Positions 1 through 6,879 of a stretch of DNA of 13,914 nucleotides are shown here, piece after piece. Below the pieces are notes generated by a model. The model saw nothing but the letters and a program-made list of their open reading frames with translations. It made no database searches and had not been told where the DNA came from. This stretch comes from Bacteroidales bacterium. Its GTDB lineage: Bacteria; Bacteroidota; Bacteroidia; Bacteroidales; UBA3663. Location of the stretch: NCBI GenBank assembly GCA_017632695.1, contig JAGBQS010000108.1:1-13914 (forward strand), read 5' to 3'. Made by a program: the position numbers and the translations under genes. Position 1 is the first letter of the stretch. Each line of letters opens with the position of its first letter.

Positions 1-309
1 AAAAACCAATACAGAAAAACCTAAATTCGTCCAAAACTCAAGATGTGCGTATTTGTCAATCCAAAGGTAGGAACTGAACACAACAATAATAAGAACCGAG
101 GTCAGGAATGCCGTATTTGTAATCTCTTCTATATGTACATTACGGGTGTGTGCCCTTGGATGAACGGTCAGGATTCCGAGCAGATAGCACATAAGCCACA
201 GGAACCATCCGTGAGAAGCCGTCGGCACGTACCCTGCTTGTCCTACAAAAAAGTATAGGACATTGAGCATGACAAGATCGAAGAAAACTACTATTAGAAT
301 AGGTGGCAT
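1..309 (-). CDS. Partial membrane protein, probable N-terminus of a polyprenyl-phosphate glycosylphosphotransferase
   Basis: The minus strand is open for 103 codons from an ATG at 309-307 to the left edge, so the gene is cut off. The start is fixed by an in-frame TAA only 24 bases upstream. The visible protein begins MPPILIVVFFDLVMLN and is nearly all membrane: hydrophobic segments at about residues 4-23, 34-50, 67-84 and from 91 on, with a short charged loop (HPRAHTRNVHIEEI) between the second and third. This helix spacing, the D-x-x-x-x-N in helix 1 and the basic loop resemble the N-terminal domain of exopolysaccharide-initiating sugar-phosphate transferases (WcaJ-like), which load a sugar phosphate onto undecaprenyl phosphate. 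The catalytic C-terminal domain would lie outside the window, so the family call is tentative. The gene itself is supported by continuous hydrophobic coding and by the absence of any better reading on the other strand. Confidence 0.55.
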   Translation of the reverse strand, partial: MPPILIVVFFDLVMLNVLYFFVGQAGYVPTASHGWFLWLMCYLLGILTVHPRAHTRNVHIEEITNTAFLTSVLIIVVFSSYLWIDKYAHLEFWTNLGFSVLVF

Positions 310-565
310 GCTTCTTGTTGACGAATCATTTTAATTGTTATTCTCGTGAGTACTTTCAACGGCGAAATTGATTATTTTTTCGAAAAAAACCAAGAAAAAA
401 CTCTATTTTTTGAAAAAAACGAATTCTTTTTGTATGTTTTGGCAATAATTTATAGTTAAAATTGGCACTTTGAGACACCTTTTGACGATATTTCATCATT
501 TTTCATTCCCTTTTCTTGCACGTTTCGGAAATAGTTTGTACCTTTGCGACAATATTTTTAAAAGT
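310..565. other. Divergent intergenic region with phased A/T tracts
   Basis: This 256-base spacer separates two divergently transcribed membrane-protein genes. It is strongly AT-rich between 372 and 431, with tracts of five or more A or T centred near 377.5, 386, 397.5, 408.5, 416 and 429. The mean spacing is about 10.3 bases, roughly one helical turn, which predicts intrinsic bending. The plus-strand promoter sits at its right end. A weak minus-strand promoter candidate (TTG in the T-rich block, then TCAATTTC about 19 bases on) could serve the left gene. No RNA gene or other coding region was seen. Confidence 0.5.
516..547 (+). promoter_or_regulatory. Bacteroidota-type promoter for the RyR-domain gene
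   Basis: A TTG at 516-518 is followed after 20 bases by TACCTTTGC at 539-547, a perfect TAnnTTTG -7 box. Transcription would start near 553, leaving a leader of roughly a dozen A/T-rich bases before the ATG at 566. The promoter lies inside the longer open frame that begins at a TTG at 470, so it argues for the ATG at 566 as the true start. Confidence 0.75.
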
Positions 566-2887
566 ATGGGCGATACAATCGGCGATTATCTGGTAATCAT
601 CACGGGCATATTCGGCATCGTGGTTTGGGGTTATGCGGTATTCTGCATCTTCTACAAACAAATTGTAGTGGATCGCATCCTCTCGCGCTCAAAATATTGG
701 TACATTCTGGTAATCTTTTTCATGATTGCCCTCCTTCCGTTTTCCATTACAACCGTAGCCCACTTCAACGGACTGCAGCCATACGACATCCTGTTTTACA
801 ACAATCTGTACGGACAGGGTGGTGATTTGGAACAGAAAGTGGAATACCGACTGGAGATCCAGCGACGCATCGTGGAGCAGGCAGAAGATCCCTCGTTACT
901 GGGTACTGTATTCTTTCACTTCCGCGGCATCGGCGGACAGTACGCAGCCGGTACTCCCCGAGTTCGTGTCTGGGCAATCTGGATCGGCATTATCGGAACA
1001 CTTCTCTTCTCCGGATTGCTGATTCCTTCGGTTCTGAGTATCACCCGGAAACGAAGTGATGACTGGCAGTGGGGTGAAGCCCGCTACAATATACAACGCA
1101 GCAAATATGCAGTCATTCTGGGTGGTCACGAATGCGTTCCCGCTCTTATCAGACAATTGCTGGCACGCAAAGAAAATCCGCTGAAATACGTCATTGTACA
1201 GACAACAAACAACGTATTCTATTATCGAGAGGAACTTCAACGCGAACTGACGGAAGACGAGGAATTTCATACTGTGCTGTACTGCGGCGGACGCAATACG
1301 CTGGCCGACATGCAATACCTTCATTTGGAACGAGCCAGCGAAGTATTCCTTTTAGGCGAGAGTGAAGGTCGTGAATACGAAGGAAATCATGATGCACTGA
1401 ACATGCTGTGTCTGCGAAATATCGCAACCATTCTGGAAAACAAACACCGCAAGACACGCATGAAGTGCTATACCCTGTTTGAGTATCAGGCTACTATGGC
1501 ATCGTTCCGGTACAGCGACCTGAGCGACAAAGTTCGCCAGCAGATTGAATTCATTTCCCTGAACGTTCACCAGCTATGGGCTCAAAACGTACTGGTAAAA
1601 CGGCAAAGCAAACAAAAAAACGAATTGACCTACCTGCCGCTTGAAGGACATAACCAGATTGATCTGAACAGTAAGAAGCATGTTCACCTGATTGTTGTAG
1701 GTATGGGTAAAGCCGGCATTGCGCTGGCCGAAGAAGCTTGCCACATCTGCCACTACCCTAACTTCGACACCCAAGGCAAACGCACCAGATTTACATTCAT
1801 TGATCAGGGAGCCGACCGCGAAATGACGTTCTTTATCGGTGCCCATCAGGAGGTGTTCAAACTTTCGAGGTACAGATACATTGATGCATCACAACCGGAT
1901 TATCAGAATACTCCCTGGATTGACCCGATGCTTGATGGTGAGTATAAGCATTTGAGGAACGGACGTGAATCATCCGACCAGACAACAGATGCCTCCTTCC
2001 TTGACTTTGAATGGGAGTTTGTCAAAGGTCGCCTGGAGACAAAAGAGATTGCAGACTACTTACGGGACGCCGTATCGGATCCGGATGCTATTGTCACAGT
2101 AGCAGTTTGCTTCCGTCAGACCCAACAGTCTATGGCAGCTGCCATCTACATGCCTCGCGAAGTATTCCGTAAAGCCATTCAGGTATTGGTTCTGCAGAAG
2201 CATTCTTCAGAACTTATTGCCAATCTGGCAGGTATCGGAAAGAGCGATGAAGAGGCCCAACGGATGCGTTACAACATTATCCGTCCGTTTGGTATGACTA
2301 CTGATATTTTTGCGAAGGACAGTATCGTTGACTACCGGCTCGCCAAGCTTGTCAATTACGTATATAATAAAACGGAAGACACCAGGCTTGAGCACATCAA
2401 TGACATTGATCCGGAAACAGGTCTTACCCTGCAAGAGAAATTCTGGCTGCAGTGCAGCGTTTCCGACCAGTGGAGCTCAAACTACAATGCAAACTCCATC
2501 CCTACCAAGCTGAGATATCTGGGTCTGGATTTCGAAACCTCGAGCATCGAGGATATTGAATCGAGACTGAATCAGCCTGGCATGATGGAAATGCTCATTC
2601 ATGTAGAACATAACCGTTGGAACACGGAGAAACTGTTAACCGGTTTCCGTCCGCTGAACAATCAGGAAATCAAAGAATTTGACCAGCTGATCGCCGACAA
2701 GGCCGACTATAAGGATGTTAAGGCACTGAAGAAACACTATCAGAAAGACTGGGAAATGGCACATCTTGATATCGTGTCATTCAAAGATCTTGAAGTGTAC
2801 GATGCTCCTTCTATTATATATGATGAGATTCTGATACGAGCCTTACCTTATATCGTTTCGAAATGGCGACAGAGTGTTAGCGCATGA
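566..2887 (+). CDS. Channel-like membrane protein with tandem RCK/TrkA-N-like domains and C-terminal RyR domain
   Basis: Protein of 773 residues. Hydrophobic segments lie at about 9-30, 46-64 and 137-159. The stretch before the third (FFHFRGIGGQYAAG, about 116-129, then R..AIWIGIIGTLLFSGLL) recalls the pore-loop plus inner-helix pattern of CASTOR/POLLUX-type channels. A first Rossmann/RCK-like domain starts at VILGGHECVPALIRQLL (about 183-199) and a second at VVGMGKAGIALAEEA (about 377-391). The C-terminus is RyR-like: HVEHNRWNTEKLLTGFR (about 679-695) and a second half with MAHLDIVSFKDL (about 731-742). RyR domains are ligand-sensing or interaction modules in animal ryanodine receptors and also occur in bacteria fused to TrkA-N domains. 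I infer a nucleotide- or ligand-gated ion conductance in the inner membrane. The pore assignment is the least certain part: no canonical K+ filter is visible. It is convergent with the TIR gene. Confidence 0.8.
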   Translation: MGDTIGDYLVIITGIFGIVVWGYAVFCIFYKQIVVDRILSRSKYWYILVIFFMIALLPFSITTVAHFNGLQPYDILFYNNLYGQGGDLEQKVEYRLEIQRRIVEQAEDPSLLGTVFFHFRGIGGQYAAGTPRVRVWAIWIGIIGTLLFSGLLIPSVLSITRKRSDDWQWGEARYNIQRSKYAVILGGHECVPALIRQLLARKENPLKYVIVQTTNNVFYYREELQRELTEDEEFHTVLYCGGRNTLADMQYLHLERASEVFLLGESEGREYEGNHDALNMLCLRNIATILENKHRKTRMKCYTLFEYQATMASFRYSDLSDKVRQQIEFISLNVHQLWAQNVLVKRQSKQKNELTYLPLEGHNQIDLNSKKHVHLIVVGMGKAGIALAEEACHICHYPNFDTQGKRTRFTFIDQGADREMTFFIGAHQEVFKLSRYRYIDASQPDYQNTPWIDPMLDGEYKHLRNGRESSDQTTDASFLDFEWEFVKGRLETKEIADYLRDAVSDPDAIVTVAVCFRQTQQSMAAAIYMPREVFRKAIQVLVLQKHSSELIANLAGIGKSDEEAQRMRYNIIRPFGMTTDIFAKDSIVDYRLAKLVNYVYNKTEDTRLEHINDIDPETGLTLQEKFWLQCSVSDQWSSNYNANSIPTKLRYLGLDFETSSIEDIESRLNQPGMMEMLIHVEHNRWNTEKLLTGFRPLNNQEIKEFDQLIADKADYKDVKALKKHYQKDWEMAHLDIVSFKDLEVYDAPSIIYDEILIRALPYIVSKWRQSVSA

Positions 2888-2910
2888 TACCATATCAATT
2901 ATAAAACAAA

Positions 2911-2950
2911 CAAGCTTCCCGGATTCCCGAGAAGCTTGAATATTTTTTTA
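2911..2950. terminator. Shared, probably bidirectional terminator
   Basis: CAAGCTTC (2911-2918) pairs with GAAGCTTG (2931-2938). A further CGG/CCG pairing lies inside, around an ATTC loop. A T-rich run follows (2941-2949) for the plus strand, and A-rich sequence precedes it (2900-2910), giving a U-rich tail for the minus strand. It lies between two convergent stop codons, as expected for a terminator used from both sides. Confidence 0.85.
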
Positions 2951-2993
2951 TAGTTACAAATACTCCAACCGACACAGGAAGGAGTTGTGACAG

Positions 2994-4103
2994 TTAATCT
3001 TCTGATGGATGCATGATGTATGTCAAATCATCGGAAGGACATTCATCTTCTCTATAAACCTCCTGATACCCGTCGCACATAATCAGAATCGTTTGTTCTT
3101 CGGCCTGACGCTCTAACGGCAAGTAAATACGGAAGAATCCGTCTTCATCGGTGACAGCCGTTTCGCTTGTGACCTTGACCAATGCTCCGCAGATGGGATT
3201 TCCTTCTTCGGTAATAACACGTCCGGCAAAAAGGGCAAAAGTATCGTCTCGACTCAACGAAACAACTGCTTCTGATTTGAAGCCAAAGCCGACAGGAATT
3301 GTTGTACGGATGCTATCGTAGAACGGCGCTGAGAAAGTCAGCTCAAGTTGGCTTCCCCGCTTGTATCCTGGAGTACTGGGCAATGTAATAACCGTATCGT
3401 AATTTGCAACATCAAGCGGATAATGAATGTTGTTGACCACCAGTTCTCCGCCATGAACATGCGGCAAATGTCCGTAAACATCACTCAGACGTACACGGTT
3501 CTCAATGGGTGTCAGCATATAAAGTGCAACAAGAGATACAACCGACAAAGCACTGACCGTCGTAATGATATTCTTGCGTCGGTGACGCAACTGCCGGTCA
3601 TACACCATATCGAACGGAACCCCCAGAATACGCGCTACAACAGCCATCAGCGTCCTGAACTCGCCTTCAGCCGTCAAATCGATACAAAGAAGTTCCTTAT
3701 CAGGATTCTCTCTGGTATAGTCGAGTAAGACAGGTGGTACACATTCTCTTGAGGAACCGCTAAATGGAATACCGTCAACCACAATCGGAATGATCTGATC
3801 ATACCGATCGTGCTCGATGAAATACTGAACTTCCTTGTTAACCCATTCAGATTTAGCTGCCCTACGCGAACAGATCAAAAGCAGAAACATGGAATTTTCC
3901 AAATTCTGATTGATCAGATCGTAGAGACGTCCTGCCGCCAAATCTGTGCGATCGCGAAAAATCGGTCGCAGATGCTTTCTTGTCGGATCTACCGGATTGG
4001 TAAAACCGCTATTTTTGGATATACGATAATGCTCCAGGCCTTTTTGGAGCCATTCAGCAATCTTGGCATCATGATGAGAGTAGGAAATGAAAGCCAAATT
4101 CAT
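2994..4103 (-). CDS. TIR-domain protein with one membrane segment and extracytoplasmic carboxypeptidase-regulatory-like domain
   Basis: 369 residues. Residues 1-115 form a TIR domain: LAFISYSHHDAKIAEWL at the start, RPIFRDRTDLAAG (46-58), SMFLLLICSRRAAKSEWVNKE (71-91), then IIPIVVDGIPF. Glu91 in SEWVNKE sits where the catalytic glutamate of NAD-cleaving TIR domains lies (WVHKE in SARM1), so NADase or NAD-derived signal production is plausible. A basic run (RHRRKN, 173-178) precedes a single membrane helix at about 179-197, placing the TIR domain in the cytoplasm. About 200-288 is a beta-rich segment of unknown family. Residues 290-369 (FAGRVITEEGNPICGALVKV, then TDEDGFFRIYLP) match the carboxypeptidase-regulatory-like Ig fold. 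The gene has its own -7 box, starts 45 bases after the upstream HAD gene and converges on the RyR gene. Its function, defence or signalling, is not shown by the sequence. Confidence 0.85.
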   Translation of the reverse strand: MNLAFISYSHHDAKIAEWLQKGLEHYRISKNSGFTNPVDPTRKHLRPIFRDRTDLAAGRLYDLINQNLENSMFLLLICSRRAAKSEWVNKEVQYFIEHDRYDQIIPIVVDGIPFSGSSRECVPPVLLDYTRENPDKELLCIDLTAEGEFRTLMAVVARILGVPFDMVYDRQLRHRRKNIITTVSALSVVSLVALYMLTPIENRVRLSDVYGHLPHVHGGELVVNNIHYPLDVANYDTVITLPSTPGYKRGSQLELTFSAPFYDSIRTTIPVGFGFKSEAVVSLSRDDTFALFAGRVITEEGNPICGALVKVTSETAVTDEDGFFRIYLPLERQAEEQTILIMCDGYQEVYREDECPSDDLTYIMHPSED

Positions 4104-4122
4104 AAATAAAAGGGGATTAAGT

Positions 4123-4131
4123 GCAAAAATA
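4123..4131 (-). promoter_or_regulatory. -7 box of the TIR gene promoter
   Basis: Read on the minus strand this is TATTTTTGC, a perfect TAnnTTTG box, about 20 bases before the ATG of the TIR gene and inside the 45-base gap to the HAD gene. No convincing TTG about 20 bases further upstream was found; that position falls in the 3' end of the HAD gene. The box suggests the TIR gene can be transcribed separately from the lipid operon, although no terminator separates them. Confidence 0.6.
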
Positions 4132-4148
4132 TGTAAAGACCAAAAAGC

Positions 4149-4910
4149 TTACAGGATGTCATAAACCTGAAGCAAGCTGTTAATAGACGGCTCAAAACGG
4201 ATATCCTTGTCTGAAGAAGGATTCCATCCTACTCCCTTGAACCAGATACCCTGACAACCGATAGAAAGCGCGGGCTGGATATCTTTTTCAAAAGAATCGC
4301 CCAAAACAGCAACTTCCTTTGCCGGAAGCTGTAAACGGTCGAGTGCTGTCTGGAAGATGGCGGGATCCGGTTTCCGGATTCCAACTTCAGTAGAATCGAC
4401 AACGACCTTGAAACACCGAAGCAAACCGAAATCCTGAAGCACAGCACTCAGATTGCCATAGAAATTGCTCACCATAGCCAACTCATATTTGTCGGCAAGA
4501 TATTCAACGACAGGACAGGCATCGAGCGTACAACGGCGGGCATAATCATAACAATAGCCAGCCATATAGTCGACAAAATGCTGCGTCAGCTCTCCCTTCG
4601 CCAAAATCGGCACTTCTCCTTCGGATGTAATCTTGAGTGTAGTATTCAGAATCTGTTCGCTGAGAACCTCATGCTGAATCAGATAATCCATCTGAATACC
4701 GATCCTTACCTGCATGAGTTCAAAAAAATTCTGCTCCGGAGTGATGACGTTAACCATCGAAAGATAACGTTCTCCATATATATATGCTTCGCGGAACTGC
4801 TCTTTGGTAAGCGGCAAAGAGGCAGAACAATACGCATCCCATAGAACTTCGGCCCAATGTTTACCATTACTGTCAATGGTGGCTCCATAATCAAGAATCA
4901 GACCTTTCAT
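4149..4910 (-). CDS. HAD-superfamily phosphatase-like protein
   Basis: 253 residues from the ATG at 4910. A TTG four codons upstream (4922) would also be in frame, but the ATG places the first strand (MKGLILDYGATID) at the very N-terminus, as is usual. HAD motifs: motif I D7-Y-G-A-T11, motif II SN (148-149), motif III K180 in IRKPDP, motif IV GDS (204-206) with D210. An alpha-helical cap lies between motifs I and II. The second aspartate of the usual DxDGT is Gly9, and the family Gly is Ala10, so the classic acid/base residue of phosphatases is absent. As last gene of an operon with a CDP-alcohol phosphatidyltransferase, it may dephosphorylate a phosphorylated headgroup or its precursor, but the altered motif I leaves the chemistry open. 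Start of the gene lies 30 bases after the UPF0104 gene. Confidence 0.85.
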   Translation of the reverse strand: MKGLILDYGATIDSNGKHWAEVLWDAYCSASLPLTKEQFREAYIYGERYLSMVNVITPEQNFFELMQVRIGIQMDYLIQHEVLSEQILNTTLKITSEGEVPILAKGELTQHFVDYMAGYCYDYARRCTLDACPVVEYLADKYELAMVSNFYGNLSAVLQDFGLLRCFKVVVDSTEVGIRKPDPAIFQTALDRLQLPAKEVAVLGDSFEKDIQPALSIGCQGIWFKGVGWNPSSDKDIRFEPSINSLLQVYDIL

Positions 4911-4940
4911 AACTAATTGCAATCTTTCTGTATTATATTT

Positions 4941-5942
4941 TTATTGTTTTCGAATTATTCCCAGCAGCAGACCAATGGCAATCCAGACGAACTCCCGGAT
5001 ACGGGTAGCCAGACTGATACTGAGCGCTACGGGCAACAAAGCTGCGTAGCTGAACGTGGGTAAAAGCTTGAGCAATACAAGCAGTATGCCTCCCTCGCGC
5101 GTGCCCATCTGGAGCGGGCTGAAGAAAAGCAGGTTGGCGAACAGGGAACTGAATGCAACCACTAAATAAGAAGCTCCATAAAGCGTTCCCTCCGGGACCA
5201 GATCCAGTTGCATGAACAGCACTGCAATCTCCGCAACATTCACCATACGTGAAAGCAGCTCAACGCACAGCGAAAACCAGAAACGTCCCGGATGCTGCAA
5301 AAGAAGCAGACTGATTCCGGAATCGACGTCGGACAATTGGCGTGCATGTACAGATTGCCATTTTCCGATGCGTTGTCCAACCCCGGGCATCCTTGTCAGA
5401 CGATGAACCAAGACTGTCACAAGTCCGCGCCGATAACCCCGAAAAAACAGGATGATCAACAATACACTTATCAGAGAGACTCCCACAAGAGCAACTCCTA
5501 AGACCCAACTGATGTTCGGCATCAGAAACACAGCCAGCAGACAGCCTATTATCCAAAACAGGAAGTGACTGCATACATGCATCATCGCATAAAGGAAGAC
5601 GCTGCTTGTGGCTGCCTTTAACCCAATATACCTCCGCAACTCCCATACCCGGTACGGCTCACCGCCCAACAGGCCCAACGGAGTTACGTAATTGATGGCA
5701 TATCCGGCAATCGTGACACGCAAGGTCTCTAAATAGCCCAAAGAACGGGTCTTCGGATAAATACCTAATATAGAGGCAAAGGATAAGGCATTGAGCAGAT
5801 AGCCGACTCCCCAGATGCCGACACAAACTAACAGCATCCAGCGCATCTGAAGCAGGTTTTGCCAAAGCATTTGCGGATCGGCTGCATAAATCATACCTAT
5901 CAGCAACGCAAAGAACACTATGAACAGCAAATACTTCTTCAT
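4941..5942 (-). CDS. UPF0104 / LPG-synthase-TM-type integral membrane protein (flippase-like)
   Basis: 333 residues, almost entirely membrane-spanning, with about eight hydrophobic segments. The diagnostic family stretch is TPLGLLGGEPYRVWELRR (87-104), matching the P-x-G-x-x-GGEP-x-R motif of the YbhN/AglD/LPG-synthase transmembrane family, and a second conserved patch SPLQMGTREGG (275-285) is present. There is no C-terminal lysyl-transferase domain, so it is not a full MprF. Members of this group are often found beside lipid or glycolipid synthesis genes and are commonly thought to move or position lipids in the membrane. Only four bases separate it from the CDP-alcohol phosphatidyltransferase gene, so co-translation and a shared pathway are likely. 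A role in flipping the lipid made by that enzyme is inference. Confidence 0.85.
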   Translation of the reverse strand: MKKYLLFIVFFALLIGMIYAADPQMLWQNLLQMRWMLLVCVGIWGVGYLLNALSFASILGIYPKTRSLGYLETLRVTIAGYAINYVTPLGLLGGEPYRVWELRRYIGLKAATSSVFLYAMMHVCSHFLFWIIGCLLAVFLMPNISWVLGVALVGVSLISVLLIILFFRGYRRGLVTVLVHRLTRMPGVGQRIGKWQSVHARQLSDVDSGISLLLLQHPGRFWFSLCVELLSRMVNVAEIAVLFMQLDLVPEGTLYGASYLVVAFSSLFANLLFFSPLQMGTREGGILLVLLKLLPTFSYAALLPVALSISLATRIREFVWIAIGLLLGIIRKQ

Positions 5943-5946
5943 ACGT

Positions 5947-6879
5947 TCAGTCTGGCAAAAACTGGGAGTCGGACGTCAGCTCTTTGGCAAAGTCCCGGCA
6001 AAGACGCTCATGACATACCCACATATAAAGTAAAAGAACGTTGCCCAAAGTCAGCTCGACAACAAAGTAAAGCCAGGGCATTCCTATCATTAATGTAACG
6101 AACAACACGATTGCTCTGCAATTGAACGTCAGGATGTTCGTATATTTCATCAGGGGCTTCGACTGTTCGCGAAAACGGGAACACAAATCCGGATCAACCG
6201 GACTGTCCGCATAGCGGCCCCTTAACAAACCGCGGAATTGCTGCAAGTGCGGCGTCATCGCTTCCTGTGCCGAAGTGTAGTTTTTATAGAACCACATGAA
6301 CACTTTATAAAGCGGAGCTTCGGCAAATCGGATTGAGCGGTATTCGTCAACAATCTGTTGCGAATCGTCCCATTCACTGCCGATTTTGCCCCTCGCAAAG
6401 AACAGATGGGTATTCCGATAGCAATCGGCCAACTGCGCCTGCTTACTGTGGCAGAATCCTGCCGTAGCAGCGAGGATAAAGATCCAAATGCCCCACTCCG
6501 GAAACAAACGGAAGCAGATTCCCAGATAAATGGCAATGAACCAAAGGTCTCCGGATGCTCCATCCAAAATGCGACCCAAACGGGAATACTGACGTGTCAT
6601 ACGTGCCAATTGTCCATCAGCCGAATCGCAGATATCGGCCATAACGAGCAAGGCAATCCCAACCAGGTTCCATCGCCAATCGGCAGGATAGCAAAGAACA
6701 CCGCATCCGATACCCAGAAAGATACTCAGAACCGATATCATATTCGGAGTCCAATGCAGTTTTTCTCCCAACAGCGCCAACCGGAAACCAACCGGCCTGT
6801 AGAACCAGAGGTCAATGGTTTCTTCTGTATCCGGGTGCTTAAGCGTCTGCAAGTACCTTTGTCTGTTCAAATCGGTCAT
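5947..6879 (-). CDS. CDP-alcohol phosphatidyltransferase family protein
   Basis: 310 residues. The family signature DSADGQLAR (85-93) followed by G102-RILD106 is clear: D85, D88, G89, A92, R93, G102 and D106 all sit in place. The fourth aspartate, normally four residues after the third, is Gly110 here, with Asp at 111 (DGASGD). Membrane helices flank the motif, at about 45-63, 70-86, 112-145 and 250-290. A long soluble stretch (about 146-245) makes it larger than PgsA/PssA-type enzymes of about 180-250 residues. The family joins a CDP-activated lipid or alcohol with a second alcohol, releasing CMP. In this operon, with a nucleotidyltransferase and a HAD protein, a phosphatidylinositol-phosphate-like or other phosphodiester lipid is the best guess. 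Its ATG overlaps the stop of the upstream gene (ATGA). Confidence 0.88.
   Translation of the reverse strand: MTDLNRQRYLQTLKHPDTEETIDLWFYRPVGFRLALLGEKLHWTPNMISVLSIFLGIGCGVLCYPADWRWNLVGIALLVMADICDSADGQLARMTRQYSRLGRILDGASGDLWFIAIYLGICFRLFPEWGIWIFILAATAGFCHSKQAQLADCYRNTHLFFARGKIGSEWDDSQQIVDEYRSIRFAEAPLYKVFMWFYKNYTSAQEAMTPHLQQFRGLLRGRYADSPVDPDLCSRFREQSKPLMKYTNILTFNCRAIVLFVTLMIGMPWLYFVVELTLGNVLLLYMWVCHERLCRDFAKELTSDSQFLPD

Noticed and set aside
43..258. Plus-strand open frame of 71 codons at the left edge
   Set aside because: It lies antisense to the hydrophobic minus-strand frame, which reads as a coherent membrane protein; the plus frame shows no family pattern or promoter.
2962..2985. Short inverted repeat ACTCC...GGAGT beside the convergent terminator
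   Set aside because: Five-base stem with a 14-base loop and no T-run; the stronger hairpin at 2911-2938 explains termination.
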